Source: Furcasterigmium furcatum (Eukaryota; Ascomycota; Sordariomycetes; Glomerellales; Plectosphaerellaceae). Taken from it: a DNA stretch of 64,000 nt. The notes under the pieces are model-generated. The model did no database searches. It was not told the DNA's origin and saw nothing but the letters and a program-made list of their open reading frames with translations. The translations under genes and the position numbers were made by a program. Below, one piece after another: positions 1 through 10,606 of the stretch. Location: contig BCIA01000004.1 of NCBI GenBank assembly GCA_001599815.1, forward strand, positions 4,614,082 through 4,678,081, given 5' to 3'. Within the stretch, counting starts at the first letter, position 1, and every line of letters begins with the position of its first letter.

Positions 1-172
1 TTCCTTAGATTCTGACATGTCTCATGCTTCCCATTTCCCATTGCCTTCGAACTCCAGAGAGAACCTGGTCTAATCAGACCACCCTTATGTATACAGCTTG
101 ATACACTTCCATTCTTCAAGCCCCCTAGAAGAGAAACCTTTCCCGCTGAGGGGAGGCGCCGGCAGCCACAGA

Positions 173-1374
173 TCACTTTGACTTGACGACGGACGGGGTG
201 GTGAGCAGCTCAGTGCCGAAGATCTGGTCCCAGAAACGGCTGGTCACACCGAAGCCCAGCTCGTAGTCCAGGAAATGATGGGCGAGGTGGTACTTCTTCA
301 GCCCCTTGTACCACAGAGGAAGGTTCTGGTGATGGAGGAAGTAATGGGTCAGGTCGTAGCAGATGTACCCGAAGATGCCGCCGCAGTAAATGGTGGTGGC
401 AAGTCCCCAGTTCCAGTAAAAGACGGCGTGTGCCAGCTTCCAGAAGGGACTGGCAAGGACTATGAAGAGGGTAGGGGGCATGACGAGGCGGTACTTGTCC
501 ATGGGAAGATAGTGATGGATGCCGTGAAGGAGGAAGTGCAAGGTGATGCCGACGCGGTTGTCCGGGAGCCAACTGTTGCCGCGTTAGTGATGTAAAACGC
601 TGCCTACGACAATAGGGGAGGGGGGACCTACTCGTCGAGATGGAAGAGGAATCGGTGCAAGATGTACTCGATTAGGCTCCAGAGACCGAATCCAGAGACC
701 CAGCACGCCGCCTGGGACCAGCCGCTGCCGAAGTAATCGGTAGAAGCATAGGTTCCATAAATAACGGGTGGCAACCAGAATGTCGGGATGAGCCACCACG
801 GGGTCTTGGACAATGGCTCAAGGAAGTTGCCGAAGAGGGGCGCAGACGCGCCGCCCTTATAATGACGAGGGCGGTGAACCTGGTCCAGGTAGAATTCCTT
901 GCTGAAGCCGCCGAACCAGATCTGAGGGAACAGAGGACGGCTGAGGTCCAGGAACTTGTGCTTCTTGTAGTCCGTTGTGTAGTCCGTCTCTTTGCTCAAG
1001 TCTTCCTCGCAAGACATGCCTGTCCGAGGATGAACAAACTCGGGCGAGCCTTCGTCGGCCGGTTGAGCACCGGTGCTAACGGGAGCCTTGGCTGCTCCAT
1101 TGGTGGCGCCCTTTGCAGAAACGACGAAGCCGACGAGGGAGTCGTCCAGAACATCGTAGGCGGCCTCTGAGTGTGCGTGGGACGCCTCGTCCTGAAGGAT
1201 CTTCTTGACGTCCTTGCCGGCGTATTCAAAGACGAGATCGGCGCCACCGGGGTGGTCATGCGCGAACTCGGTCACGTCGTAGACCTTGTCATCGATGGTG
1301 ACATAACAGGACTTGCTGGTGTTGTGCGATTCGACCTCGGCGCGGGTGAAGATGGGCAGAGTGCGGGACGGCAT
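173..1374 (-). CDS. scs7: Sphingolipid fatty acid 2-hydroxylase (cytochrome b5 + hydroxylase)
   Basis: Two exons, 1374-632 and 572-173, give 380 aa; the 59-nt intron (631-573) has a GTAGGT donor and CTAAC branch site. Family role: ER-membrane enzyme that 2-hydroxylates the very-long-chain acyl group of ceramide, taking electrons through its own cytochrome b5 domain. Seen: residues about 8-90 form a b5 domain with the heme motif HPGG and downstream His; residues about 170-380 form the hydroxylase, with histidine clusters HRFLFH, HGIHHYLPMD and HHFLDYELGFG and hydrophobic spans between. The junction rebuilds HLDDWLPDN, a strongly conserved block that confirms the splice. Length equals that of Scs7/FAH1 relatives. 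The start lies directly before the b5 domain. Very sure of family; single-copy status unknown. Confidence 0.96.
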
Positions 1375-3005
1375 GGCTGCGGACTCGGGTGGCGATGTCG
1401 CCGTCGCGTCGCGGTCCGGAGGGTCAGAGGAGGAGGAGGTGTTGCAGGAATTTGATGTCGCAGAAACGAGGGCGCGGTCGTGAAGAAGAGGGAAGCGACG
1501 GAAGCATTTATTTGTGAGTGGCGCTCGTAAGATGGTCTGGTCATCCGTCGGTTTTCTTTTTTATCAGGGGGTCTGTCGAAGCTAGATTTCGGCAGTTCAG
1601 GGGCCCGTGTCGTCCGACGTGGTTCCACCAGCGATCGAAATGCGATGGCTTTTCCCCTGCGACATGCCAGCACTGGCAGTTCACTTGGACTGCGGAATTA
1701 GGGGGCGAGATTAGCGTGGTCGCTACTGCCCGGAGCTTCCGGAGCGACTGTTCATGTGCATGTCCCGCTTTAGGCAGCCACGATTGAAGCTGAGCGAAGA
1801 ATATGCAATCAACGGGACGTCGATGAGAGCAAGATTGATTCAGGGTCTGTCGAGCACACATTGTGATTGCGAATCATTGGCGATGCAGGCGACTGGCTCC
1901 TCAGGATACATTAGTGTCGCTACGACTCGACCTTGTGATTTTCTTCCATTGAGTTCTTCCCAGCTCTGTTCCTTGGTTTAATTACCACTCTGTCAACACT
2001 TTCACAATTGGCCGGCCGAATTAACGTCTACGCAGCTCGGGCGAAACACGTGAAGTGATCGTTTGGAATTGCGAGAGGGAAGAGACTGGGGCATCCCGTT
2101 GAGCCGTTGTGGTATGATTGTGAGACGCATGTGGACGGGACGGGAGGTCAAGCTCTGTCGATCAGTGGTGAGGCAGCCCGGGAAGCCCCACAAGCACTGG
2201 CACAGTACTAATTCACATCCGCAGAGCGAACAGCACGGTCCCATGGAGGGGCAGGCGCGGGGCAACAGATCCCACCCGTCCATCACTGCGACCACCTAGT
2301 ATCTGGGTCACCTCCAGCTTGCTGGAGGCTTATGTTGGTGTATTTACGCGCTGCCAGTCCGTAAATACCTTCCATGGGTTCTTATTGTGTAGTAGCAGGC
2401 ACCTACAGGCCTGAGGTGGCCACCCGAATGGCAGGTGCCGGAGAGCGGTTGTTCCCAATTCCACTTTAGTCAGGCACACAAGGACGTCAATAGGTAGTAC
2501 CTAAGTGTACCAAAGGACTGTGGCTCAACTCTCCTGCTCTACCCGGGTACCTCACCTCAGGTTACTGAGCTCACAATAGGTAGCCATCTTGTGGCTTCCA
2601 AATTCCCGCCAGCATCCTCCCCTCCGTCATTGCTGGTTTGCCCTCACTCAACCAAGGCCAACAGCTCGGCTATTTTGACAATCCCAGCTCAGCTCCCTTC
2701 CTTCCGGCCTACTTAGGAACCTGCCTAGGGTGATAAGCATTTCTTAGGTCGTGGCGCATAATACGGCTCGGCATCGTCAGCGCCCGACTTTCCGTCATTT
2801 TTGGAGGGGTCGATTTTCCACGCCTCCACCTAAGCTCCTCCTACACTCCTCCTGCTTGCTGCCTTTCTCGACCTTGCCGCCAACAACCACCACCATTCGA
2901 CCGCGATCAACCCCCCTGCAGCGACGTTCCTTCGGAGAAAAAATATTTACCTCGTCAACACCCGCTCACCTCACCTCACCTGCGCCCACCGCTACACTTC
3001 TCACC
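1375..3005. promoter_or_regulatory. Divergent upstream region of scs7 and het-c
   Basis: About 1.6 kb between two divergently transcribed genes. No frame here resembles a known protein. The half near het-c is rich in short palindromic words of the TAGGTA/TACCTA type (about 2490-2590 and 2700-2735), and two neat inverted repeats lie at 2311-2368. The last 250 bases before the het-c ATG are pyrimidine-rich, as usual for fungal leaders. Presumably it carries both promoters; no TATA box is convincing. Confidence 0.5.
2311..2368. repeat. Two adjacent inverted repeats
   Basis: An 18-base palindrome (2311-2328, arms CCTCCAGC/GCTGGAGG around TT) is followed by a perfect 9-base inverted repeat GTATTTACG/CGTAAATAC (2340-2348 and 2360-2368) around an 11-base loop. 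They sit alone between genes. They could be a binding site, an RNA hairpin in a leader or the remnant of a small element; the sequence does not decide. Confidence 0.6.
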
Positions 3006-5834
3006 ATGGCCCTTCCCAGCTTTGGAAAGGGCTCTTGGCTCCTCGTCCTCTGTCTCGTCTTGGTCCTCCTTCCGGGCAAGGCGCATGCCTTTGGCGCGGG
3101 CAACATCCCCTCGGTACGGCCAGCGGCGAAAGTATCTTGCACAAAGCTGACAATAAGCAGATCGCGAAGGTCGAAGGCCACAACTGGCGCCATGGAGGTA
3201 CGCTCCGACTCCAAGCAACGCAACCCCATTAACACGACCTGTTTGGCTGACCCGACCTCCCACCCCAGATATCGAGGACATGCTCGAGACCATCGCCTTC
3301 CTCAACGGCAAGAAGTGGACCAGTCTCATGATCGGCCGTGTCTACTTCGGCAACTGGCTTCGGTGCGTTGCTGCCACCCTCCCCGCGTCGATCAATTCCT
3401 CTGTGCTGACCTTGTGCTTCCCAGCGACTACTCTCAAGCCATCGATGTCGGAAGTCTCAAGGGTGTCAACGCTGCCACAGTCAGGATTCTCATCTGGGTT
3501 CTCTCCTTCATGGCTCACGGTTATGCGACTGAAGAGTTCGAGGTCACAGAGGAGCGCCTGGGCTGCTACAGGTACCGTCTCTGCCCCCTTGTTGTGACTG
3601 CTGTGACATGACACTAACGTCCACAGGCCTGAAGAACATATCGATGTAAGTGTCCCTCAGCAATGTATCTCGCCCATGTATGGTAGCGTTATTGTGCACT
3701 AACCTCAATTTGCACCAGAACCCCCTTGGCTGTAAGACCCTGTCTCCCCTAAATCCAAGCATTCCCTTTGACTAACTCAAGGGCCAAGATGCCGACGATG
3801 CGCAAAAATTCGACCCTCGCCTACGAGGCCCCGTCGATCCTATAGAAGTCGCAGTCGATCCAAAAACCGGCATGAAGAATTACATAGCAAACGAATCGGG
3901 CGGGTGGGCAACGAGCTCTGGGTACCTTCGATTCAGCATCGGTAGGGCTATCCATTTTGGTCGTCTCTACACCAGTGGCTCTGGCCGATCCTCTGGTCGT
4001 GAAGAGGATCTCTGCGAGGCTCTGCGCTGCCTCGGCCAAGCCCTTCACTGTCTGGTAAGTTGAAAAGGCCATAGCTGTGTCCGCAGCACTGACCACGACA
4101 CAGGAGGACTTCCCCGCTCACAGCAACTACTGCGAGCTTGCCCTCAGGGAGCTGGGATACCACGAAGTCTTTGCGCACTGCGGCACTGACACCGAGATTC
4201 ACCTCAATGGCAGGAGGGTGTACCCCCTCGTCACCGGCACTTTTGGTGCTGTCGACTTCATTCACTCCGTCCTCGGTGAAGCCAATGGTACACATGCTCC
4301 CGCTCCCTGTGGCTCTCCTCTTGCTGACAGGAACAGATCACTTCACCCAGTCCGAGGTTGATGAGATGAACCAGGCTCTTATCAATGCCCAAGGCCTCAC
4401 TTCTGGCGACGGCGGCAGCTCTTCCCGCGGACTCTTCGGCCCCGGCGGTTCCTCCGGCTCCAACGACTTCATCTCTCTTGTGAGCCAATTGCCCGGCATT
4501 GGCGATGGCTTCGCTAGTGAGGCTAGGGAGCTCCAGCGAGCCTCGGCTGCTCAGCAGGAAGTCAACTCTCGGTCCATGTTCGGTAGCACCGACAACCAAA
4601 ACATCATTCCTGGCATGTCCGCCGACTTTGACCCTGTCAAGACCGCCGGCCGCATCTACCCTATCCTGCAGTTCCGGGACAAGATTGTCAAGGCCATCAA
4701 CAGGTTCATCGCCAAGGTTCCTGGACTTGAGAAACTCCTTGGGCATATCAGCGAGACCCTGACCGCATTCATTCTCGGTCTCCTAGCCCCTTTCATCCAG
4801 CCCATCATTCAGCAGGTCACCAAGGTCCTGAAGGATGGCTCGTCTGGCCTCATCAACGCCAGTGCCAGGTCTCAGTACGAGCCGTGGGACAAACCCGACT
4901 GCTCTGATCCCACTCACAGTATGCTGTCCAAGGATCACTTCACCAACGTTCTGCAGAGGTACGTTATCTTCACTGTTTCCCATACACCCTCTGAAGCAGC
5001 TAACCCGATCATAGCGTAAGCGGGAAGGTCGCCGTGACCATCCTCCAGTACGCCGTCCCCCGCATCCTCTACGCCTGGGAGAACCCTGGCGTCCCCGTTG
5101 ACGAGGTCCTCGACGATATCTTGCGCACCTTCCACCACCCCGTCATGCGCAGCGAGCGCGTTGAGATCCACCGCAACATGTTCAACACCGTTAAGGAGTG
5201 GGCCGAGCACCACCCTCGACGCCACGAGCTGAACCATCTCCTGTCCTCGCAGTCTGTCAAGAACCACAAGAACCACATCCAGGAGCAGCAGCAACACGGC
5301 GAGCGCAGCATGGGTGGCGACGGCTGCGGCGGAGGCCTCGGCGGCCACAGCAAGACCCGCAACGGTCTCTGGGGCCAGATCAAGACCCGTGACCTCAGTG
5401 CCATGGATGGACGCGACAATCTGCCCGTCGGCTCCGGCGCCGTGCCCAGCGGCCAGGGCGAGTTTGGATACCGCCAGAACGAGGAGCAGTCGCACATCTA
5501 CCAGGCTGGCGACTCCGGTGCCGCGGCCAGCTACTACGGAGGTGGCAGCTCTGCTCCTCCCCAGGAGAGGTATGGTCAGCCGCCCCCTGAGCCCAGCTAC
5601 GGCCAGGGACCTCCTCAACCAAGCTACGGTGCACCACCTCCGCAGCATGGCTACGGACAGCCTCCTCCCGGACAATGGGGAGCCCCGCCCCCTGGTCACT
5701 ATGGTGGCCCTGCTCCTGGCTATGGTGGTCCGCCCCCGCCGCAGCAATACCCGCCTGGTCCATATGGCCAGCCCCCTCCTCGACCGCATCAAGGCGATGG
5801 CTATGGCGGATATCCCGGTCAGTATAGGTACTAG
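3006..5834 (+). CDS. het-c: Heterokaryon incompatibility protein HET-C (Neurospora type)
   Basis: Ten exons: 3006-3113, 3161-3197, 3269-3362, 3425-3571, 3627-3645, 3719-3731, 3789-4054, 4104-4287, 4337-4958, 5015-5834; 769 aa. Seen: signal peptide (residues 1-28, cleavage after AHA), then the Het-C domain with conserved blocks VEGHNWRHGDIEDML, VYFGNWLRDYSQA, GYATEEFEVT, EEHIDNP, GMKNYIANE, SIHFGR-like, EDLCEALRCLGQ and EANDHFTQSE, and from about residue 675 a Pro/Gly/Tyr/Gln-rich tail. Known: in Neurospora crassa het-c is a polymorphic self/non-self gene acting at the plasma membrane, and allelic mismatch causes hyphal compartment death. This is not Podospora het-c, a glycolipid-transfer protein. 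Exons 5 and 6 are only 19 and 13 nt. The ATG (CACCATGGC) begins the signal peptide. Family certain; incompatibility function here is inferred. No HET-domain partner flanks it. Confidence 0.95.
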
Positions 5835-6204
5835 CCGGAACCAGGCCAGGAAATGCCGGTTTTGCATTGCGTAACGAAGAGCAAAGATCGCAAGGGCTCC
5901 CTCCATACTTCAGGGAGCAAGCCATCACAGCCGTACGCCTGCATCATGAAGGGACAGAGATGACGAAGACATGAAGGCTTGAGGAAGAAAACGAGTTGAC
6001 GAGAAAACGAAGTTGAAGGCAAACGCAAGAGTCATGGCTCTTGCGGATTCATTATCAATACACTGTAGTATGCTAAGCTGGCTATTGAGCGTAGATGCCT
6101 GCTGTGGGGCTCTCGCTATGCATCATGAGGTTCTAAGGGATGGAAATAACCATCGCACCCTCCCACTTCGCCCCAGACCATCGGACCAGGTGCGAATAGG
6201 GGGG
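5835..6204. other. Convergent 3' intergenic region
   Basis: Separates the 3' ends of het-c (+) and the PP2C gene (-). Nothing recognisable; presumably holds both 3' UTRs. Confidence 0.6.
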
Positions 6205-8157
6205 CTACCGCCTACCCCTCCGTGGATCAAGCGCTTCCGCTCTCCTGACGTCTCTGATCTCCTTGGTCCCCAGGCTGCCGACACCGCCTTCGGAACGGCG
6301 CTCCCAACCCCCAAGCCTGACGACGAGACACGTAGCGTTGTCTCCGTTGGACGACACCTCCGTTGCGTAGTTGACGACGTGCTGCGCGCCCTCCTCAGGG
6401 GTTCGCGCTTCCTTGACGACATCGACGATCTCCTGGTCACTCAGAGTGCCGGAGACTCCGTCGCTGACGAGAGCGATGAAGCTGTACTGGGCCGGGGCCA
6501 TCTCGACGCGGGTAACCTCGGGCTCGGCGGAGACGCCGACGCGCTTGGAGCGCATGTCGCCGAAGGCACGGGAGTTGGCGAGGCCGGCGATGCGCTGCTC
6601 GCCGAAGGAGTCGCCCGAGACCATGGAGCCAGCGGGGGCATAGCGACGGAGGCGACGCTCTTCGGCGGGGGTGGAGGGATGGTGGTCGGACGTGAGGGGC
6701 TGGGCGAGGCCGGTAGCGGTATCGCAGAGGAGGACGCGGGTGTCGCCGACGTGGGCGACGAGGAGGGTCGACTGGGCGTTGGGATGCCAGAAGGGCGCGG
6801 CGGAGGGCGTGGATATGAGGGCGACGGACGCGGTCGAGCCACCTTTAAAGCGGTCAGGACCTCCGATCTTGTGCCCAGAGGGAGGGGCATGGGGAGCACC
6901 TAGTATCTCATCATTGTTAAGGGGCGTGTCGCCCACCCGCGGGTCGTCGGGGTCGGGCTTCTGGGCCTGCGCGGCGACGAAGTCGAGGTCGGCGCGGAGG
7001 AAGGCGTACATGAGGACCGACTCGATGGTGATGCCGTGCCTGTCGTCTCCCTCCCGGGAGGCGGAGATGTTGAAGTATTCGGGGTTGAAGCGACGGAAGT
7101 ACCCGCCCACGGTCGATTTGTACTCCTGGATAAGGTCGTTCTCGAGCTTGAAAGCTTGCGATATGCTGTCCACCCGGGCGGCGACGGGCCTGACGCCCCT
7201 CATGGGCCTGATAGGATCTGGCTCCTCAACCCTGCCGTGCTCGTCCTGGGTCGGTACGTGGAGGTCGTCCTTCACCTCGTCCTCCGACCTCATGCGCGGG
7301 GGAGAGCCTGCCTCAGGCTCATCCTCTCGCCGAGAAGAGTCATCTGATCTCTTCTCCAGGCTAGACTGCAGGCCAAACTTGATGGCAGCTTGCTCTATGT
7401 AGCCATGCAGCTCATCCCGGAGGAACTCCGAGCACTGGGCACCGCCGTGCCCGTCGAAGACGCCAAAGTAGAAGATTTGAGGGTCCCCATACGTACTGAC
7501 TGCTGACGTTGCCTCGTTGGGCTTCTGGATATTCCTCCGCTGTACGCTCATGGGAGCTCGTTTCGCGAAGGCCGGCATGTCTATTGTGCCGGCCTGGTTG
7601 GTGTCCTCGTTGTAGGCGCGGGTCCCTCTGGCTGAAGCAGCGCCAAAATGGTGTTTTGCCCGGCGTAGAGGTATCCGGACGACAGTCAGGTCCTTGTGCG
7701 GCATGTTGAGCGGAGCAGCAGCAGGCGCTGGACCGGGGCCTGGAGTATGGGGTACAGATGCATCTCGGGGGAGCTTGTGTCCCGGCCCGATAGGTCGTGA
7801 ATCTGGATGGAGAGATGAGGATGGTAAATGTGTGACGAAGTAGTTGTGGAAGTCTCTTCGGTTGAGTTGATCGAGATATGTCGGTGCCTCGTGCTGGCTC
7901 AGTGTCGCCGCCGTTCGTCTCCGGGTCCAAGACGGAGTGGCCGTCCGGACGAGGTTCGATTGGCGCGGTCGAGACAGCCCAAGGGAGCTGGGCCGCTGGC
8001 CGTCTGCCGCCTGTCGCGCAACGGCATTGCGCTGCGAGGAAAGAGCGGCAGAGTGTATCCTATTCCATAGATCTGCCGAGACGGGAAGCCGACCTGCTGT
8101 TCGGCCTCGAGCTTGCGCCGAGTGCCGCAGCAGGAGCCGTCGAGCCAGGTTCGGCAT
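6205..8157 (-). CDS. ptc6: Mitochondrial PP2C-family protein phosphatase (Ptc6-like)
   Basis: Single uninterrupted frame of 650 aa. Seen: an Arg-rich, acid-free N-terminus typical of a mitochondrial presequence, a Pro-rich linker to about residue 150, and a PP2C fold with its metal-binding and structural motifs in order: RAYNEDTNQ (about 180-188), FDGHGG (234-239), GSTA, HVGDTR, DHHP, SRAFGD, LVSDGVS and GDNATCLVV near the C-terminus. These supply the Asp residues that coordinate Mn/Mg. Family role: Ser/Thr dephosphorylation in mitochondria; yeast Ptc6 is linked to mitophagy and pyruvate dehydrogenase control. A large insert lies between FDGHGG and GSTA, common in fungal Ptc6. Ptc5 is the main alternative. 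No introns, unlike neighbouring het-c. Confidence 0.88.
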   Translation of the reverse strand: MPNLARRLLLRHSAQARGRTAGRLPVSADLWNRIHSAALSSQRNAVARQAADGQRPSSLGLSRPRQSNLVRTATPSWTRRRTAATLSQHEAPTYLDQLNRRDFHNYFVTHLPSSSLHPDSRPIGPGHKLPRDASVPHTPGPGPAPAAAPLNMPHKDLTVVRIPLRRAKHHFGAASARGTRAYNEDTNQAGTIDMPAFAKRAPMSVQRRNIQKPNEATSAVSTYGDPQIFYFGVFDGHGGAQCSEFLRDELHGYIEQAAIKFGLQSSLEKRSDDSSRREDEPEAGSPPRMRSEDEVKDDLHVPTQDEHGRVEEPDPIRPMRGVRPVAARVDSISQAFKLENDLIQEYKSTVGGYFRRFNPEYFNISASREGDDRHGITIESVLMYAFLRADLDFVAAQAQKPDPDDPRVGDTPLNNDEILGAPHAPPSGHKIGGPDRFKGGSTASVALISTPSAAPFWHPNAQSTLLVAHVGDTRVLLCDTATGLAQPLTSDHHPSTPAEERRLRRYAPAGSMVSGDSFGEQRIAGLANSRAFGDMRSKRVGVSAEPEVTRVEMAPAQYSFIALVSDGVSGTLSDQEIVDVVKEARTPEEGAQHVVNYATEVSSNGDNATCLVVRLGGWERRSEGGVGSLGTKEIRDVRRAEALDPRRGRR

Positions 8158-8687
8158 GGTTTCGAGTGGTGGGAGGACTGTTCAGGGGAGGCGGAGCCGC
8201 ATCACCGCAGTCGCGCTTCGTCAAGAAAGATGTCTGCTTCTAGTCGGTATTCCATGGGCTACATGTGTCGCTCGCTGTGTGCTCCGAGAAATCGATCTGG
8301 GAGGGAGGGGCCGGGCCGCCAACGGCAGTGAGTGTCGGATGGGGGGATTGACGAGAGATGACGCAGGCGCTATTTCGGACGCCAAGTGCTGTTGGTTCCA
8401 CGATGCTCGTGCAGATTGCAAGTTGACGACGGAGCTCCGGGTGAGCAATGGGAGGGAGGAGGGTCGGTCGTGTAGAGCGGTGGAAATTTTCCCGTGCAAC
8501 GAGAGGCAAATGTAGGAGGCGTTCAAGTTGGCAACAAAGGGGCGTATAAGTTGTTGAGCAGGGAAAGCTTAACGGGCAGTGACAATTTCCATGGATGGGC
8601 GGCGGGACGGGACGAAGGAGTCCGGGCTTCGGAGCAGAGATCTGCCTAGATAGCCCCCTTTCCTCTGCGAGTGCTTACTAACAAGAA
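8158..8687. promoter_or_regulatory. Region upstream of ptc6, before tRNA-iMet
   Basis: About 530 bases between the ptc6 start and the initiator tRNA. No coding frame of known type is visible; it should hold the ptc6 promoter and the upstream flank of the tRNA. Confidence 0.5.
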
Positions 8688-8759
8688 AGCAAGATGGCGC
8701 AGCGGAAGCGCGCCGGGCTCATAACCCGGAGGACGGCGGATCGAAACCGCCTCTTGCTA
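8688..8759 (+). tRNA. Initiator tRNA-Met (CAT)
   Basis: A 72-nt cloverleaf without intron. Acceptor arms AGCAAGA (8688-8694) and TCTTGCT (8752-8758) pair fully with discriminator A8759. Anticodon CAT at 8720-8722. Hallmarks of a eukaryotic initiator: an A1-U72 end pair, an anticodon stem ending in GGG/CCC, and a T-loop beginning ATCG with A at the usual T54 position. It delivers methionine to the P site in translation initiation. Followed within a few bases by a T12 run. Confidence 0.96.
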
Positions 8760-8763
8760 TTAG

Positions 8764-8775
8764 TTTTTTTTTTTT
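8764..8775 (+). terminator. RNA polymerase III terminator of tRNA-iMet
   Basis: Run of 12 T on the coding strand, 4 bases after the tRNA end; a canonical pol III stop. Confidence 0.9.
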
Positions 8776-9124
8776 CTTCTTTCCATTTTTGTTTTGCCCC
8801 CCTTCTCTCCATATTTGACCTTCTTATCGGAGCTATTATCCAAGCTGGTCAAGTGAACTCCACCCTTGTTGCACCCCTGAAGCGGCACTGGAAGGGCCCA
8901 ATTGAAGAACCAGAGGCGGACCCACCATGACACAACCAGCGCGGCACCAGAAACGAGTGAACAAGAGCAACAACTTCATCCAGCTTACTTCAATATCGTG
9001 GGCAGAGGACCTTCTTAAGTCCACCTAAATTGCCCAGGCAAAGAGCCTTTATGTGCTCTCACCAAGCCTCGCTCACAGCCTCACAGCTTCATGTTGTCCC
9101 CCTCTCACGCACCTGAAGGCCGGG
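8776..9124. promoter_or_regulatory. Upstream region of the BTB gene
   Basis: About 350 bases between the tRNA terminator and the ATG at 9125. Nothing else is recognisable. The promoter of the BTB gene must overlap or adjoin the pol III unit. Confidence 0.45.
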
Positions 9125-10606
9125 ATGGACGACAGCGCTCCTGGCCAGGATGGTGATGCGCCGGACCTGCCACGGAAGCCTTCCAACCCTGTGGTCGACA
9201 TCGCGGGCGCGGGCGAGGTTGTTCTGGATGCCAAGTTTGAAACCTCGGCCGAGACCATCCGGGCAGCCCGCAAGTCGTATCAGACGGCAGTGAAGAAGCC
9301 GGGTGCCCCCAAGATCCCCGAGCCGAACTTCAGCCCCTCGTTCCGGGTTGCATACAGGGTTGAGCTGAATGTGTTGCGGAAGCACTCGAAATATTTTGAC
9401 AACTTGCTTGGGAACACGCAATTTGCAGAGGCAAAGCTTGTTCACGATTCTCTTACCGAGATCAAGAGTAGACAGCTGAAGCTGGAAGATGTCGATGCCT
9501 CTGCCCTGCCATGGATCTCCATCACCGACGATGACGAAGCAACCAAGTCTATTGGGCGTGAGAAGGTCTTTGAGGATATGCTGAGGGTTCTCCATGGACT
9601 GCCTGCTAGGACCGGGGCAAGCTCCGTCAACATGCTCTACGTGACGACCTTGGCCATCCTTGCAGACAGGTTTGACTGCCAGACCATCATATCGCGCCAT
9701 CTTTCCCATGGACTCAAGTTCAAGTGGCCCATGACCAGCAACAAGCCCCTCAGATCCGATGGTACCAGGTCCTCTCTCGGCACGGAACAGATCCTTCGCC
9801 AAAAGATACTCGCCTCCTGGCTGCTCGAACAGCCTCTTCGACTGAGCCACTCCACGCGAGAGATCATCATGCGCGGTTCCTCTCGCTGGAGCACCCTCTT
9901 CCCGCCTGAGGACACGACCCACGTCGAGATGTGGTGGGATCTCCCTGAAGGCCTCGAGAGTACGTCCCCTCGCCGGTTCCTACCCCTGAGTCCCATCTCC
10001 TAACGACCCGCAGGTGAGCTCCAGCATCGCCGCGAAGCCATCCTCAACACCATCGCCTCGGTCCAGCGCCACTTTCTCGCCCTCTACTCCTCCCGGGACC
10101 GTCAGTGCCAGCTCGGCTACGACTCAAGCGCCGCCTGCGACTCCTTCCAGCTCGGCCAGATGCTCAAGTTCCTCACCTCCAAGAACCTCCTCGCCCCCGT
10201 CGACTTTGGACCCAGCTCCCTCGACACGCTCCCCGACGCCTCAACTCTCGACATCGAGCAGCTCCTCGCCACCTTACGCCAGTGCCCGAATTATCAGCTC
10301 GACAAGCATCACACCAACTGTGGTCTGCGCACGCGGCTGGAGCCCATTGTCGAGTATATCCAGACCATGCTTTCGTCTGGGGTTATAGCCGTGTCTCATG
10401 CTGAGTGGAAGGGGAATCGGGAGAGGTACTCGTGGGTCGCAGATGCGAATCATCGAGGAGAGGATGAGGAGGGGCAGACGCGTTTCCAGTTCACGAGGGG
10501 CCTCGCGAGCGACCAGCGGTTGAGGTATGAGGGGAGCATGCACGCCGACAAGATGTCCAAGGCGCTGTTCACGGCAGACTCTTGGGACTGGAGCCCGGAG
10601 TACTGA
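9125..10606 (+). CDS. BTB/POZ-domain protein, conserved in filamentous fungi
   Basis: Two exons, 9125-9959 and 10014-10606, give 475 aa; the intron has a GTACGT donor and a CTAAC branch site. The frame continues upstream to 9053, but the first ATG in it is 9125, just ahead of an acidic start. Seen: residues about 70-200 resemble the BTB fold of fungal POZ proteins (VAYRVELNVLRKHSKYFDNLL, later LADRFDC and a helical region). After the intron comes a second conserved helical part with several Cys (CQLGYDSSAACDSF, NYQLDKHHTNCGLR) that may bind a metal. BTB proteins usually dimerise or act as adaptors, some for cullin-3 ligases; no Kelch, MATH or zinc-finger domain is present. Exact function unknown. 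Confidence 0.85.

Noticed and set aside
2751..3005. In-frame extension upstream of the het-c ATG
   Set aside because: No in-frame ATG supports it; it would bury the signal peptide, and ATG 3006 has a good start context.
4935..5906. 323-codon minus-strand frame opposite het-c
   Set aside because: Mirror of the GC-rich het-c 3' exon; composition is Val/Leu/Ala/Arg only and no family features.
9053..9124. Upstream extension of the BTB protein
   Set aside because: The frame opens at a GTG; the first in-frame ATG is 9125 and family-like sequence starts after it.
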